64,000 nt of DNA from Rehmannia glutinosa (GCA_016081115.2 CM071933.1:60030660-60094659), one strand, 5' to 3'. Counted from the first letter of the stretch, positions 11,370-23,365 are shown. Notes: generated by a model from the sequence alone, not told the origin. Numbers and translations: made by a program.

Positions 11370-13595
11370 TTATATCTCTTGAGTGTAGTGCTTGGGTGCG
11401 TATGTGTGCTGATAATAACTCTTTTGCCTTTGGAATGACCTTTGCTGAGTTCTAGGCCTTTGCCATTTAGGCTTGTATTCCATAGGTCTTAGCTGATATT
11501 TCACATTATTCCAATCAGCTTGACTTGGGTAGTTTCTACCATTCCCATTATTTGTGTTTCTTTGGTAGAACTTCTGGGGATTTTGGTAGCTCTGTTTCTT
11601 CTTCACAGAGTACTTCCTATTTGGAGTTTGCTGAGGAACTCAGCTGGATTTCTTCTCAGTTGTCCTCTCAGCATACTCAACTGGCTTTTTTCCTTTTCCT
11701 TTATATCCAAGGCCAGTTTGTTTGTGATTGTGCTTTGGAATGAATTTGTGTGCAACGTTTGGTGTCTTGGATTTTTGTGATGCTTCATTACTTGAAGATC
11801 CTTTTTCCAAGATCACTCTTGGAGTTTGACTATGCACAAAGGAATTAAATCCTATGCCTGTCTTGTCTCCACATTCTTTTTGGCTCATGATAGGTCATCC
11901 AATGATTTAGATGCCTTTGTGAATGAAGCAATCACATTTTTGAGATCATTTTCTCTCTTTTCTATAGAAGCTATCTCTGCTATTAGTTTAGCATTTTCAG
12001 CCTTCAGCTCTTTGTTTTCATCAGCTATGTGACTTAGAGTGCTCAGCTCCTTAGTCAGCTGTGAGTTTTGGCTTTTGAGCTGGTTGTTTCCTCATTTAAT
12101 AGTGAGTGTGATGATTTAATGTTCTCAAACTCTTTCATCATTTTGCCTAATGAATCATAAAGATCAGTGGGTGATGAAGTGTGTGTGTCACAATCACTAT
12201 CACTAGAATTTGAATGAGATGAGTTAGAGTGTACCTCATCTTCTTGGTCAGGTTGATCTTGTTCTTTGGCCATTAGACAGATTAATGCTTCTTCTTCAGA
12301 GTCACTTGAGTAGTCGGCTTCACTACTCTCTCGAGTCTCTTCTTCTTTTGACTTAGTTGTATCGCCAGCCTCGTGACCAACATTGCTCTTCTCTTTTCTT
12401 GCCTTCTTTCTCTGAAGACTTTTCTTTCTTCTTCATTCCTGTATTTATTGATTACAGGATATGGACAGTCAGTGGCAAAGTGTCCTGGTTGTCTGCAATT
12501 CCAACACAGGTTTTCAACTTTTTGATCAGCTCTCTCATTTCTTGGGTTGTCTGCTCTTTGATATTCGACCTTTTGATATTCAGCTCTCTCATTTCTTGGG
12601 TTGTCAGGTCTTTGATATTCGACCTTTTGATATTCAGCTCTCTCATTTCTTGGGTTGTCAGGTCTTTGATATTCGACCTTTTGATATTCAGCTCTCTTTG
12701 GTGGTCTATCTTCCCTTGACTTGGAGAGAGCTTAATGTCTTCTGGAGGATTCACCTTTGTTTCTTTTGTAGTTCTTATTGAAGAACTTGTTGAAACTTTT
12801 AACCATCAAGGCAATTTCCTCCTGGTCAATGACTTCTTTGGTCTCAGCTCTCTTCCCTTCCTTGACTACGAGTGCAGCTATTTTGGGTACAGCTATCTCC
12901 TCTTGATCCTTTCTTCTCAGCTCAAACTCATAGGCTTTGAGGTCTGAGAATAGTTCATGATTGGATGTTTTTGATAGGTCCATCGAGTGCCTTAGAGCCA
13001 TGGTCTTGATTTCCCACTCAGCTGGGAGGCTCCTAAATATCTTCATACACATCTCCTTCTGTGTGTATTCTTTCCCAAGTGCTGAGAGCTCATTTGTAAT
13101 TTCAGTGAATTTAGCATCCAGCTGGTCCATCGTTTCACCTGCAAGCATTTTAAAGTTTTCAAATTTCTGAACAACAACAGATAATTTGTTTTCCTTGATT
13201 TGTTCAGATCCTTCACAAATTAGGGTTAGTTTATCCCAGATTTCTTTGGTTGTCTTGCAAAGTTTGACTTTGTTGAACATCGCTTTGTCCAAAGTCTAGT
13301 AAAGTATATCCTTGGCCACATTGTCCAAGTTGTATCATTTTATGTCATCATTTGTCCATTCAGCTCTTGGTTTTTCAACCATAGCTGGTCTAGGAGGAGC
13401 ATCCTCCTCTCCTTCCTGCAGCAGCTCTCGTTGCAGCTGTGTTCACCTTCATTATTTATTTATTTGCAGTGGCCCATCCTCTATCACTATCCACATCTTA
13501 TCATGTAAAGCTGATAGATGATCCTGCATACGTATTTTCCAGTCATCAAGTTCTTCAATGGTAAACATAGGAATGCGTGTCAAATTTGCTTCCAT
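11370..13595 (-). pseudogene. gag of copia element 1
   Basis: Begins with MEANLTRIP at 13595, 123 bp inside the LTR edge, which matches gag of element 2 (start 19937). A stop occurs near 13450; the frame recovers at 13292 (FNKVKLCKTTKEIWDKL, the typical copia gag 'UBN2' region) and runs to 12732. A CCHC zinc knuckle, CWNCRQPGHFATDC, is encoded near 12510-12465. It is followed by an acidic CLMAKEQDQ segment, a coiled-coil-like stretch and a basic Gln/Lys/Tyr-rich tail (11606-11370). A three-copy peptide repeat lies just upstream of the knuckle. Confidence 0.85.
12527..12688 (-). repeat. 54-bp in-frame triplication inside gag
   Basis: Three units (12527-12580, 12581-12634, 12635-12688) plus a partial fourth. 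The period of 54 bp keeps frame and encodes an 18-residue unit RAEYQKVEYQRPDNPRNE, placed just before the zinc knuckle. Copies 2 and 3 look identical; copy 1 has a small variation. Element 2 does not have the expansion. Confidence 0.9.
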
Positions 13596-13704
13596 GATAA
13601 TAACTTAGCAAAAAGACTTTTGAAAGAACAAGTGTTAAAAGAACTTCTTTGAAAGATTGGAGATCTAGTTCAGTAACCATTGCGGAAGGCTCAATGAACC
13701 AACC

Positions 13705-13716
13705 GCTCTGATACCA
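13705..13716 (-). other. Primer-binding site (initiator Met tRNA)
   Basis: The minus strand reads TGGTATCAGAGC two bases inside the 5' LTR. This matches the 3' end of plant initiator tRNA-Met, the usual Ty1/copia primer. Confidence 0.93.
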
Positions 13717-14359
13717 CTTGTAGGTCCCAAGGGGTGTGAGTAACGTTTAGAAGGAGGGGGTTGAATAAACCTTACCAATTTTTCGATTTTAGTCCTTTTA
13801 AAATATTACAGAGCTAAATACACAACTATGTCCTTAATGGACAACTAAGTTAGTTAACCAGCAGAGTTAGCCACTCAACGGACTCAATTGAGTTGTTGAT
13901 AGAATAACTCAAATTGTTTAGTCTAAACCTTAACTTGGTCGTGATGAGATTTTCAAATGAAAGACTTAACACCCTTGAATTTGGTTTAAGTTTGTTTTAA
14001 CACTTGTTTTAGCACTTAGTTAATTATCAATTGAATAGCAAATTATCAGCAGATATTAAATGATATGCAGAAAGTAAATGCTGAAATGTAAATGACACAA
14101 TAAATATTATAGAGGTTCGAAGATGGGGTAATTATTCTAATCCTCTCTTCTCCAACTCCTGGAGGAATCCACTAAGTATTGATCAGAGTACAAAGTGGTT
14201 ATTAGTCTAGATACAAGTCTTGATCACACAGCTGACTTGATCCTTTGGGACTCAGCCTGGAGATGCCTTGGTCACACAACTCAAGCTCGTGTGACTCGAC
14301 TTCTTCACAGGCGGTTGCCTTGCTACTACAGCTCACTTGCTCAAGCGTCTTGGATTTGA

Positions 14360-14596
14360 TCACGAAGCCCTCCAATAACTTGAGACTGGTTCGACCTTGA
14401 ACCTTTCTACAATCCTCCTTGGAATGTAGACCCCTTTGGATTCTTCAAAAGTTTCCTCTTCAACAGTTTGAAGTTGTCTTTCCTTCACAGCTTGGTGTTG
14501 GATTGATTTCCTTCGAAATTTAGGCTTGAGGATTTGCTTGAATAACTGGAGAATATTTTTGCAGGTTACAGCTCGAATGATAACTTGAATGTCCAT
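14360..14596 (-). CDS. Short leader ORF within the LTR (copia element 1 copy)
   Basis: 78 codons beginning MDIQVIIRAV, containing ILKPKFRRKSIQHQA, RQLQTVEEETFEESKG and VYIPRRIVERFK. The same peptide is encoded in the LTR of element 2 at 18935-19396, where it stays open for 153 codons. It has no recognised domain and is rich in Lys/Arg/Gln. It may simply be open by chance within a conserved LTR; the shared start codon and position after the TATA box make it worth noting. Confidence 0.3.
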   Translation of the reverse strand: MDIQVIIRAVTCKNILQLFKQILKPKFRRKSIQHQAVKERQLQTVEEETFEESKGVYIPRRIVERFKVEPVSSYWRAS

Positions 14597-14633
14597 GGTT
14601 CAGGTAACCCTCTCTCTAAGTGATTCCTCAGCC

Positions 14634-14641
14634 TTTTATAG
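14634..14641 (-). promoter_or_regulatory. LTR TATA box of copia element 1
   Basis: TATAAAAG on the minus strand inside the 5' LTR. The ATG of the leader ORF at 14596 is about 40 bp downstream, so it would lie very close to the RNA 5' end. Confidence 0.6.
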
Positions 14642-15289
14642 TGAACTTTCAAAAATCTGCCCGTTGAAGAGATAGGCTGATTTCAAAAGTCACTTGTATT
14701 CATTGGCTTGTCTTGTTGTAGTCCTTGATCTTTACATTTCCTCATATTAAATGAATATTCAGCTTTTCAGAGTCTGACACAAGGTGCAGTGCTTCCCATT
14801 GGTTTATTGCTTTTGCACGCTTCTGGGACTGAGCACTTTAAGACATGGCGGCATGGAAGTATTACTTGTTTAGGTAATATTCTTGACTTACGTAACGGAT
14901 TCTTTTCGATTGTCTTGACTTAATCGCTTTCCTTAACTTCCCCAGTAACTTCGAGTCAGCTCCCAATCATTGGATGACTCATCTGTCACTTCAACTTGAG
15001 ACTTGGCTATCTTGAGTTGACTTGACTAACACTTCACACAGTTGTATCATAGCTGCTACTCCTACAGTCGAGTTCTTGTCTTCTTTTCCTTGCTATACTC
15101 AGCTCCTTCACAGCGGAGTCTTCATCCCAGTCTTCAGTTGACTTCTTGTATATCCAGGCATAGCCGACTTGACTCAGCTCGTACAACCCTATCTATTTTA
15201 ATGCAAATTACAAGGAAAATGGGGTGCCAACTTTCTAGTCTAAGTTTTACATGGCATTCATCAAAATCTAATAAACAAATTTCCCAACA

Positions 15290-15483
15290 CCAATTAACAG
15301 AAAATCATCAAAAGTGTTGTCCAATGTTTATCAAATAATAAACTCTAAGAAATACTCCAAAAATTAGTAAAAACATTTTAAATCATTAAGGAGTATTTGG
15401 ACCACATTTATAAACATTGTTTTGGTATAAAAAAACTCATTTAAACAAAATCATCAAAATCTTGATAAAAACATTTTCTAACA
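15290..15483 (-). mobile_element. Old copia relic, proximal part of its 3' LTR
   Basis: Starts with the right CCAAT target duplication (15290-15294), continues the interrupted ~145-bp repeat (copy B end and copy C), and ends at 15483. There the minus strand reads TGTTAGAAAATG as an LTR start, with purine tract AAAAATGGGGAGTT at 15484-15497. Confidence 0.6.
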
Positions 15484-15680
15484 AACTCCCCATTTTTGAT
15501 GATTACAAACCAAAACAAATTTAGGAGATCGATTTTAAAACAAAACATATTTTCCGGTCTAAAACATCAATCCATTACAAGCAACATTCATCATAAGTGA
15601 AACTCACAAGAGTAGGAGCAAAGATTTTTCAAAAACTATTTTGCACAAGCTCCCCCTATCAACATGCATAACAAAAATAA

Positions 15681-15860
15681 GTAGGAGCAAATAACTACAA
15701 GCTAAAAGCTTGAATTTCATGAGCTTAAAAGCTCCCCCTGTCACAAAGACATCATTAGTCAAACATAAAAGTAGAAGCAAATATCTACAAGCTAAAAGCT
15801 TGAATTTCATGAGCTTAAAAGCTCCCCCTGTCACAAAGACATCATTAGTCAAGCATAAAA
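15681..15860. repeat. 90-bp tandem duplication
   Basis: Two nearly identical 90-bp units (15681-15770 and 15771-15860). Each carries 'gctaaaagcttgaatttcat' and 'agctccccctgtcacaaaga'. They lie in the 3' untranslated part of the older copia relic, between its pol remnant and its LTR. Confidence 0.9.
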
Positions 15861-16948
15861 GTCCATAATACATCACATGGACTAAGTATTATTCACAGCT
15901 TATGGCTTTTAAGAGCACCAGCTTATAGCTTTTGTTGCGAGCTTATTTTCGCTTCTTTGAGTGTATGAGCGTTTTTCCTGTTTCTCCCCCTTTAGAATCA
16001 TCAAAAAGAATGTTAGCACGATAAAAACATCATATAATTATATCAAAGTGCGCAACTTAATCGTTTTATCGAGCATATTGAAAATTTAAGCTTAAATTCC
16101 AAATAAAAAGGGAAATGTTGCTCATTTGATTTGCAAAAGCTCATTTGATTGATAAAACATGATCTCTATAATATTATAAGACTTTTCAAATCAAGAGAAT
16201 CATGTAGGTGATGAATTTTTCATAGAAACATTTTGCCGAACACTTGGCGGGCGTCAAAAATTGAAAAAGATATATATAGCCCTTGTAAATGTAATCAAGC
16301 CAAGTTTTTCATCACCAAAAGCAATTTTACAAGTATCATCCATCAACAATCATCATTCACAATACAATTATGCAAGATTTCCAACAAAAATCAATACATA
16401 AGCATTTTCTCAAGGGTTCCATCCAATTGAGATAAGGGAGTACAATTCTTACCATTTAATCGGTGAGGATGAGTAACAATGATGATAAACGAGCAATATA
16501 ATCCCCAGAATATGTAATTTATGCAACAAAACTCATTTGAAGTGAATTGTGTGTGAAATTTGCAAAGGGGACGAAAGTAGAGTGAAGTGAACCAAAATGG
16601 CAGAGTATGAGAACAGAAATGATTTTAACCAAAAATATGCAGTGGACGACCGGTCCAGGATGAGGGCGACCGGTCGGAGCTGAGGGCGATCGATCGGCCC
16701 CAGCCCTGGCAACCCACTGTTTCAGTCTGTTTTGCAAAAGTCCGAAATTTGATCCAAAAATCCGATTTTTCGCCCTAAGTTTTATAAACATGCAGAATGC
16801 AAACGTAGACCTCATTCAATATACATTATGTCATAATCAAGCTCGGAATGAGTAGAATGATGCGGTGGTAAATGAACAAATGTCCGCGAATTATCTTTGA
16901 AACGGAATTAAACACATCTCAAATTTTCGTTTTTAGAAACGCATTCCC

Positions 16949-17885
16949 TTAGAAAAAGATATCGAATCTCAATAAATTTAGTTCGATTATGACGAACCTT
17001 ATTTGAGAAATTGTAATCACCGGACTTATTATCCCGAAAAATATGAACGTTTTAAACTTTTGGATATACAAGCCATAAGAAGAAGTGCCTTTCAAATATT
17101 TGAAAATATCTTTTATTGGCACTTTAATGAGATTCGTTGGGATAGTTTTGAAGTCGAGCATATAGACATAAGGCATAGAGAACGTCGAGTCTAAAGGAAT
17201 AAGAAAAGTTAATGAATATTTATCAATCAATATGGCTTCCTCAACCTTTGTCAAACTTTACATAGCTATAGAGGTTGAGATGGTTCTTCCTTCTTCAATG
17301 CCTAATTTCTTCAAAGGTTTTATTGTATACTTTGATTGAAATATAACCATCTTCTTGGCGTTGTTTAACTTGAAGTCCAAGGAAGACGTTTGTGCTCCCC
17401 CATCATGATCATCTTAAATACACCTTGCATCAACTTAGAAAACATCTTGTACAAAAATTCATTAGTAGCACAAATAATATTCTCATCAATATGCACAAGT
17501 AAGCACTCTTGCCCTTTTTCGAAAAACAAAGAGAGTAGATCAACTTTACATCTTGTAAAATCATTTTGCACAAAAAGATAGCTAAGTCTATCATACCATA
17601 CACGGGGTGCTTGTTTTAAACATACAAGGCCTTTATAAAAATCATTTGGCCTAAAATTTTTTTCAAACCCCGGTTTTTTTACATAGACTTCTTGAATAAA
17701 ACCATTTAGAAAAGTGGATTTAACATCCATTTGGTAAAGCTTGAAATTTTCTTAAAAACAAGAATGGGCAGGTAAAATGCGAATAGCTTCAAAAACATGC
17801 TACGGGTGCAAATGTTTCATCAAAATCAATACCTTCTTCTTGACATTACCTTTGAGCTACTAACCTTGCCTTGGTTATCAAGCTT
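16949..17885 (-). pseudogene. Old Ty1/copia reverse transcriptase remnant
   Basis: Minus-strand pieces recall copia RT: MDVKSTFLNGFIQEVYVKKP and CLKQAPRVWYDRLSYLF in 17730-17570, a decayed catalytic region (LVHIDENIICAT replaces the usual YVDD motif), FKMIMMGE, and further left DIFKYLKGTSSYGLY near 17100. Stops and frameshifts are frequent and RNase H is missing. It is more decayed than either nested copia element, consistent with being the older host of the insertions. From 17886 to 18272 I see no feature beyond further decayed sequence. Confidence 0.75.
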
Positions 17886-18890
17886 GTTTCGAAATACCAA
17901 AAATTCCTGCAAAATCTTAACAAGATATCTTTGCACAAGAGCATAGTAATATTGAATAATAGAGATACAATAACAAGTAACACATACTATGCTTTCAAAC
18001 AAATCATCAAGAGTTTCATAATACATGTAAGTTCAAATAATCTTATAGAAAGCTATATAAGGTCTCTTTTGAAATTTGAAAGACCGAGATCATAGAGTTG
18101 AGATCTCATTTAAGAAAAGCATTTTGAACAAGAGTTTTGACAATAACAAATATGAGCAATCAAATGTATACTTTTGAGAGAACGATGAAATTCAAATGTT
18201 TATCAAAACAAAATATAATCCTTTACAAGTCTTGGATAAAACAAGCTTTATCGAATAGTGCTTTTCAAAAATTGTTGGGAAATTTATTGTTTAGATTTTG
18301 ATGAATGCCATGTAAAACTTAGACTAGAAAGTTGGCACCCCATTTTCCTTCTAATTTGCATTATAATAGACAGAGTTGTACAAGCTGAATCAAGTCAGCT
18401 ATGCCTGGATATACAAGAAGTCAACTGAAGACTGAAAGGAAGACTCCGCTGTGAAACAAATGAGTATGGCAAGGAGGAGAAGTCAAGAACTCGACTGAAG
18501 GAGTATCAGCTAAGATACAGCTGTGTGAAGTGTCAGTCAAGTCAACTCAAGAAGCCAAGTCTCAAGTTGAAGTGACAGATGAGTCATCCATTGATTGGAA
18601 GCTAACTCGAAGTCACCTGGGGAAGTTAGAGAACTGCAGTCAAGTCAAGACAACTGAAAAGAATCCGTTGCACAGAAGTCAAGAAGCTTACTTAAATAAG
18701 TAATACTTCCATGCTACCATGTCTGAAAGTGTTCAGTCCCAGAAGCGTGCAAATGGAATAAACCAATAGGAAGCATTGCACCTCGTGTCAGACTCTGAAA
18801 AGCTGAACATTCATTTAATACGAGGAAATGTCAACATCAAGAACTGCAACAAGACAAGCCAACGAACACAAGTGACTTTTAAAAGTTCAC

Positions 18891-18898
18891 TATAAAAG
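18891..18898 (+). promoter_or_regulatory. LTR TATA box of copia element 2
   Basis: TATAAAAG in the LTR, 44 bp before the ATG of the leader ORF. Equivalent to the box at 14634-14641 in element 1. Confidence 0.6.
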
Positions 18899-18934
18899 GC
18901 TGAGGAATCTCATTGAGAGAAGGTTACCTGAACC

Positions 18935-19396
18935 ATGAACATTCAAGCGATTATAAAAAACTGTAACCTGCAAAATATTCTCAAGTTATTTAATCAAATC
19001 CTCAAGCCTAAATTTCGAAGGAAATCGATCCAACACCAAGCTGCGAAGGAAAGACAACTTCAAACTGTTGAAGAGGAAACTTTTGAAGAATCAAAAGGGG
19101 TCTATATTCCAAGGAGGATTGTAGAAAGGTTCAAGTCGAATCGCCTCAAGTTATTGGAGGGCTTCGTGATCAAATCCAAGAAGCTTGAGCAAGTAAGTCA
19201 AGTAGCAAGGCGGATGCCCTATGAAGAAGGCCGAGTCGAACGAGAAGCCACCGTTTGTGTGACCAAGGCATCTCCGCATCGAGTCCCAAAGGATCAAGTC
19301 GGTTGTGTGATCAAAACTTGTATCCGGGTGATAACCACTTTGTACTTTGATCAATACTTAGTGGATTCCTCCAGGAGTTGGAGAAGAGAGGAGTAA
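18935..19396 (+). CDS. Leader ORF within the LTR (copia element 2 copy)
   Basis: 153 codons beginning MNIQAIIKNCNLQNILKLF, then ILKPKFRRKSIQHQAAKERQ, QTVEEETFEESKGVYIPRRI and a C-terminal half lost by frameshift in element 1. The composition is basic with predicted helix; no known domain, signal peptide or membrane segment is seen. The start lies just after the LTR TATA box, so it would be the first AUG of the retroviral RNA. Whether it is translated is unknown. Confidence 0.35.
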   Translation: MNIQAIIKNCNLQNILKLFNQILKPKFRRKSIQHQAAKERQLQTVEEETFEESKGVYIPRRIVERFKSNRLKLLEGFVIKSKKLEQVSQVARRMPYEEGRVEREATVCVTKASPHRVPKDQVGCVIKTCIRVITTLYFDQYLVDSSRSWRREE

Positions 19397-19814
19397 AAGA
19401 ATTACCCCATCTTCGAACCTCTATAAAAATTATTGTGTTATTTACATTTTAGCATTTTTATTTATGCATATCATTTTATATCTACTGATAATTTGCTATC
19501 CAACTGATAATTAACCAAGTGCTAAAACCAAGTGTTAAAACAAACTTAAACCAAATTCAAGGGTGCTAAGTCTTCCGCTGAAAATCTCATCACAGCCAAG
19601 TTAAGGTTTAGACTAAACAACTAAGTTATTCTATCAACAGCTCAATCAAGTCTGTTGAGTGGCTAACTCTGCTGGTTAAGTAACTTAGCTGTCCCTCAAG
19701 GACTTAGCTGTGAAATTAACTCTGTATTATTTTAAAAGGACTAAAATCGAAAAGTTGGTAAGGTTTATTCAACCCCCCTTCTAAACCTTACTCACACCCC
19801 TTGGGACCTACAAG

Positions 19815-19826
19815 TGGTATCAGAGT
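19815..19826 (+). other. Primer-binding site of copia element 2
   Basis: TGGTATCAGAGT, two bases after the LTR. It matches initiator Met tRNA except for the last base (T in place of C in element 1). Confidence 0.88.
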
Positions 19827-19936
19827 GGTTGGTTCATTGAGCCTTCCGCACTAGTTACTGAACTAGATCTCCAATCTTTCAAAGAAGTTTTTAACACGTG
19901 TTTTTTCAAAAGCCATTTTTTTGCAAAGTTATTATC

Positions 19937-22110
19937 ATGGAAGCAAATTTGACACGCATCCCTATGTTGACTATTGAGGAATTTGATGACTGGAAAATTC
20001 GTATGCAGATTCATCTATCTGCTTTACATGATGAAATGTGGCTAGTGATAGAGGATGGGCCACTGCACATATTGAAAGTGAACACAGCTGCAAGGAGAGC
20101 AGCTGCAGCTGAAGGTGAAGAAGCCGTAGCTGAAGCAAGACCTGCCTTAGTTGAAAAACCAAGGAATGAATGGACCAATGATGACAGAAAGAGATACAAC
20201 TTGGACAATGTGGCCAAGGATATTCTCTACAAAATTCTGGACAAAGCAATGTTCAATAAAGTTAAATCATGCAAAACAGCAAAAGAAATCTGGGACAAAC
20301 TAACTTTATTTTGTGAAGGATCAGAGCAAATTAAGAACAATAAATTATCTGTTGTTGTTCAAAAGTTTGAAAACTTTATAATGCCAGCTGGATGCTAGAT
20401 TTACTGAAATTACAAATGAGCTCTCAGCACTTGGAAATGAATACACACAGAAGGAGATGTGTATGAAGATTCTAAGGAGTCTCCCAGCTGAATAGGAAAT
20501 GAAGACCATGGCTCTAAGGCACTTGATGGACCTATCAAAAACATCCAATCATGAACTATTCTCAGACCTCAAAGCTTATGAATTTGAGCTGATAAGAAAG
20601 GATCAAGAGGAGACAGCTGCACTTTTAGTCAAAGATGGAAAGAGAGCTGAGGTTAAGGAAGCCATTGACCAGGAGGAAATTGCCTTGATGGTTAAAAGAT
20701 TCAGCAAGTTCTTTAACAAGAACTATAACAGAAACAAGGGTGAATCCTCCAGGTGACATTCAGCTCCCTCCAAGTCAAGGGAAGATAGGCCACCCAAGAA
20801 AACTGAGCATCAAAAGGTTGAATACCAGAGAGCTGATACTCCAAGAATGGAAAGAGCTGATCAAAGAGCTGAGAAGACAACCAGGTCACTATGCCATTGA
20901 CTGTCCATATCCTGTAGTCAATAAATACAGAAATGAAGAAGAAAGAAGAGTGTTCAGAGAAAGAAGACAAGAAAAGAAAAAGGCCATGTTGGCTGCTGAG
21001 ACAGCTAAGTCAAAAGATACAGCAGACTCAGAGAGTAATAAAGTTGACTACTCGAGTGATTCTGAAGAAGAAGCATTGATCTGTCTAATGGCTAAAGAAC
21101 AAGATCAACTTGACCAAGAAGATGAGGTACACTCTAACTCATCTCACTCAGATTCTAGTGATAGTGATTGTGACACACACACTTCATCACCCACTGATCT
21201 TTATGATTCATTTGGCAAAATGATGAAAGACTTTGAGTACATTAAATCCTCACACACACTATTAAATGAGGAAAATAGCCAGCTCAAAAGCCAAAACTCA
21301 TAGCTGACTAAGGAGCTGAGTACTCTAAGTCACATAGCTGATGAGAATAAAAAGCTGAAGGCTGAGAATGCTAAACTAATAGCAGAGATAGGTGCTATAG
21401 AAAAGAGAGAAAATGATCTCAAAAATGTGATTGCTTCATTCACTAAGGCATCTAAATCACTGGATGACCTTATTGTGAGCCAAAAAGAGTGTGGAGACAA
21501 GACAGGCATAGGATTCAATTCCTTTGTGCACAGTCAAACTCCCAGAGTGATCTTGGAAAAAGGATCTTCGAGTAATGAAGCATCTCAGAAACCCAAGACA
21601 CCAAATGTTGCACCCATATTCACTCCAAAGTACAATCACAAACAAACTGGCCTTGGATATAAAGGAAAAGGAAAACAGCCAGTTGAGTATGCTGGCAGGA
21701 CAGCTGAGAAGAAATCCAACAGAGTGCCTCAGCAAACTCCAAACAGGAAGTACTCTGTGAAGAAGAAATAGAGTTACCAGAATCTCCAGAAGTTCTATCA
21801 AAGGAACACATATGATGGGAATGGTAGAAATTACCCAAGTTAAGTTGATTGGAATAATGTGAAATATCAGCAAGAGTCTATGGAATACAAGCCTAAATGG
21901 CAAAGACCTAGACCTCAGCAAAGGTCATTCCAAAGGCAAAAGAGCTATCATCAGAACACATATGCACCCAAGCACTACAAATATCACAATTACCCAAAGA
22001 AGGAAATTGCTAAAACACACACACAGGCATACAGACAAAAGAGACAGTTGTATGAACCTAAAGCCCCCAAGCAATTTGCCAAAGTGAATTATGATTATGG
22101 CACGAGATAG
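19937..22110 (+). pseudogene. gag of copia element 2
   Basis: Starts MEANLTRIPM at 19937. I prefer this start to the in-frame ATG at 19898 because element 1 gag begins at the equivalent ATG. The frame is intact to 20398, then about 20 codons are lost or shifted compared with element 1. A stop falls near 20490 and another at 21301. The zinc-knuckle region keeps RQPGHYAIDC but the leading Cys pair is gone, so this copy lacks a complete CCHC knuckle. The acidic CLMAKEQDQ region, coiled coil and basic tail (to 22110) are recognisable. Confidence 0.85.
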
Positions 22111-22249
22111 ATGGCAACCTCTTGAGTCGATCATTTGGCTATAGGGTTGGTTGGATCATCTTACAAAGACTAACCCCTCGGGACCAAGACAAGTATGGGT
22201 ACCTAAAAACTAATTTCCTTGATTGCGTTCAAGGAACAGTGAGTGCCAA

Positions 22250-23365
22250 GGAACCTGGTACATGGATAGTGGTCATCCCGGACACATGACAGAAACAAGA
22301 AAAATCACAAAATTCAAGGAAATTAGAGGCGCAAAAGTCATATTTGGAGGAAATGAAGCTCCGGGGAAATAAGAGGCATCGGATCCATCAAGAAAAATGG
22401 ATTAGAAATCACAGATGTTGCATACGTTGAAGGCCTCAACTTCAACCTATTAAGCATCGATCCAACTCGTGACAAGGGCTACAATGTTGGATTCAATATG
22501 GGAGTATGCCAAATCAAGGACACTGAATCAAATGAAGTAGTATTGCAAGGATCCGCACAAAAGAACATGTATGTGGTAGATTGGTCGATTGCCACCCCAA
22601 GCACTTGTCGATAGCAAATAAAAAGACAGCCAAATCAAGTTGGTTGGGCACAAGAAGATGAGTCATTTGAATTTCAAGACAATTAACAAGCTTGCAAGGA
22701 GTCATCTTGTGGAAGGTCTGCCTGACTCAGTGTACAAGTAAGAGAGTGTTTGTGATGCATGTCGGATGGGAAAACAGATCAAATTATCATTCAAAGAGAA
22801 GTCTAGTCCATCTTCAACAAGGATATTGCATCTGTTGCATATGGACTTATTTGGCCCAGTTGAGCCAGCTAGCATAATGGAAAGAAATACACCCTAGTGG
22901 TGGTGTATTCAAGATATACATAGACAATTTTCATGTGTAAAAAAAAGGAAACTTTGCAGAAGTTACCTCAACTGATGAGAAGAGTTCAAAATGAGAAGAG
23001 TCAAATCATTATTAAGATAAGGTCTGATAGAGGAACTAAGTTTGTCAATGGGATAATCACTCAGTATTGTGTTGAAAATGGTATTGCTCATGAATTATCT
23101 GCAGCAAGAACTCCACAGTGAAATGGAGTAGCAGAAAGAAGGAACAGAACTCTCAAGGAAGCTGCAAGGATCACGTTAGCTCAAGGTCGGGTCGCTTAAA
23201 AGATTTTGGGCTGAAGCCATAAACACTGCATGCTATACTCAAAATAGATGCATGATCAATAGACAGCTGACAAAGACTCCCTATGAAATTTGGACAGGGA
23301 GAAAGCCAAATGTTGCATACTTTAGAATATTTGGATGTAAATGCTTCATCCACAATAATGGCAAG
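22250..23365 (+). pseudogene. Protease and integrase region of copia element 2
   Basis: Protease Asp-Ser-Gly at 22264-22272 (YMDSGHPGHMTE). Integrase pieces follow: SVCDACRMGKQ-like zinc finger, LLHMDLFGPVEPA, IKIRSDRGTKFVNG at about 23010, and CYTQNRCMINRQLTKTPYE near 23235. The finger region around 22620 is scrambled compared with element 1. The region stops in GCKCFIHNN near 23355, where the deletion to RT begins. Confidence 0.8.

Larger units (their letters stand above)
939..15289 (-). mobile_element. Complete Ty1/copia retrotransposon (copia element 1, Sirevirus-like)
   Basis: On the minus strand the order is 5' LTR (15289-13719), primer-binding site, gag, protease, integrase, reverse transcriptase, RNase H, a large extra ORF, polypurine tract and 3' LTR (2518-939). 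The integrase-before-RT order is diagnostic of Ty1/copia. Both LTRs start TGTTGGGAA and end GGGACCTACA, and the element is bordered by CCAAT duplications. An extra long ORF after pol is characteristic of Sireviruses (SIRE/Maximus), so I lean to that lineage without proof. All ORFs are broken by stops or frameshifts and the LTRs differ at many sites, so autonomous activity is unlikely unless the breaks are sequence errors. Confidence 0.93.
13719..15289 (-). repeat. 5' LTR of copia element 1
   Basis: 1571 bp, pairing with 939-2518. TG...CA ends are intact. The two LTRs differ at many scattered sites, with differences concentrated at CAG/CTG/CAGCTG motifs. Confidence 0.93.
18273..19812 (+). repeat. 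5' LTR of copia element 2
   Basis: 1540 bp, from TGTTGGGAAATT to GGGACCTACA. It is the inverted counterpart of the element 1 LTRs. There is no partner LTR in the window, so insertion age cannot be estimated from it. Confidence 0.9.

Noticed and set aside
12357..12781. Plus-strand ORFs of 100-120 codons at the gag repeat
   Set aside because: They read the complement of the in-frame 54-bp gag repeat; open only because the repeat unit has no stop.
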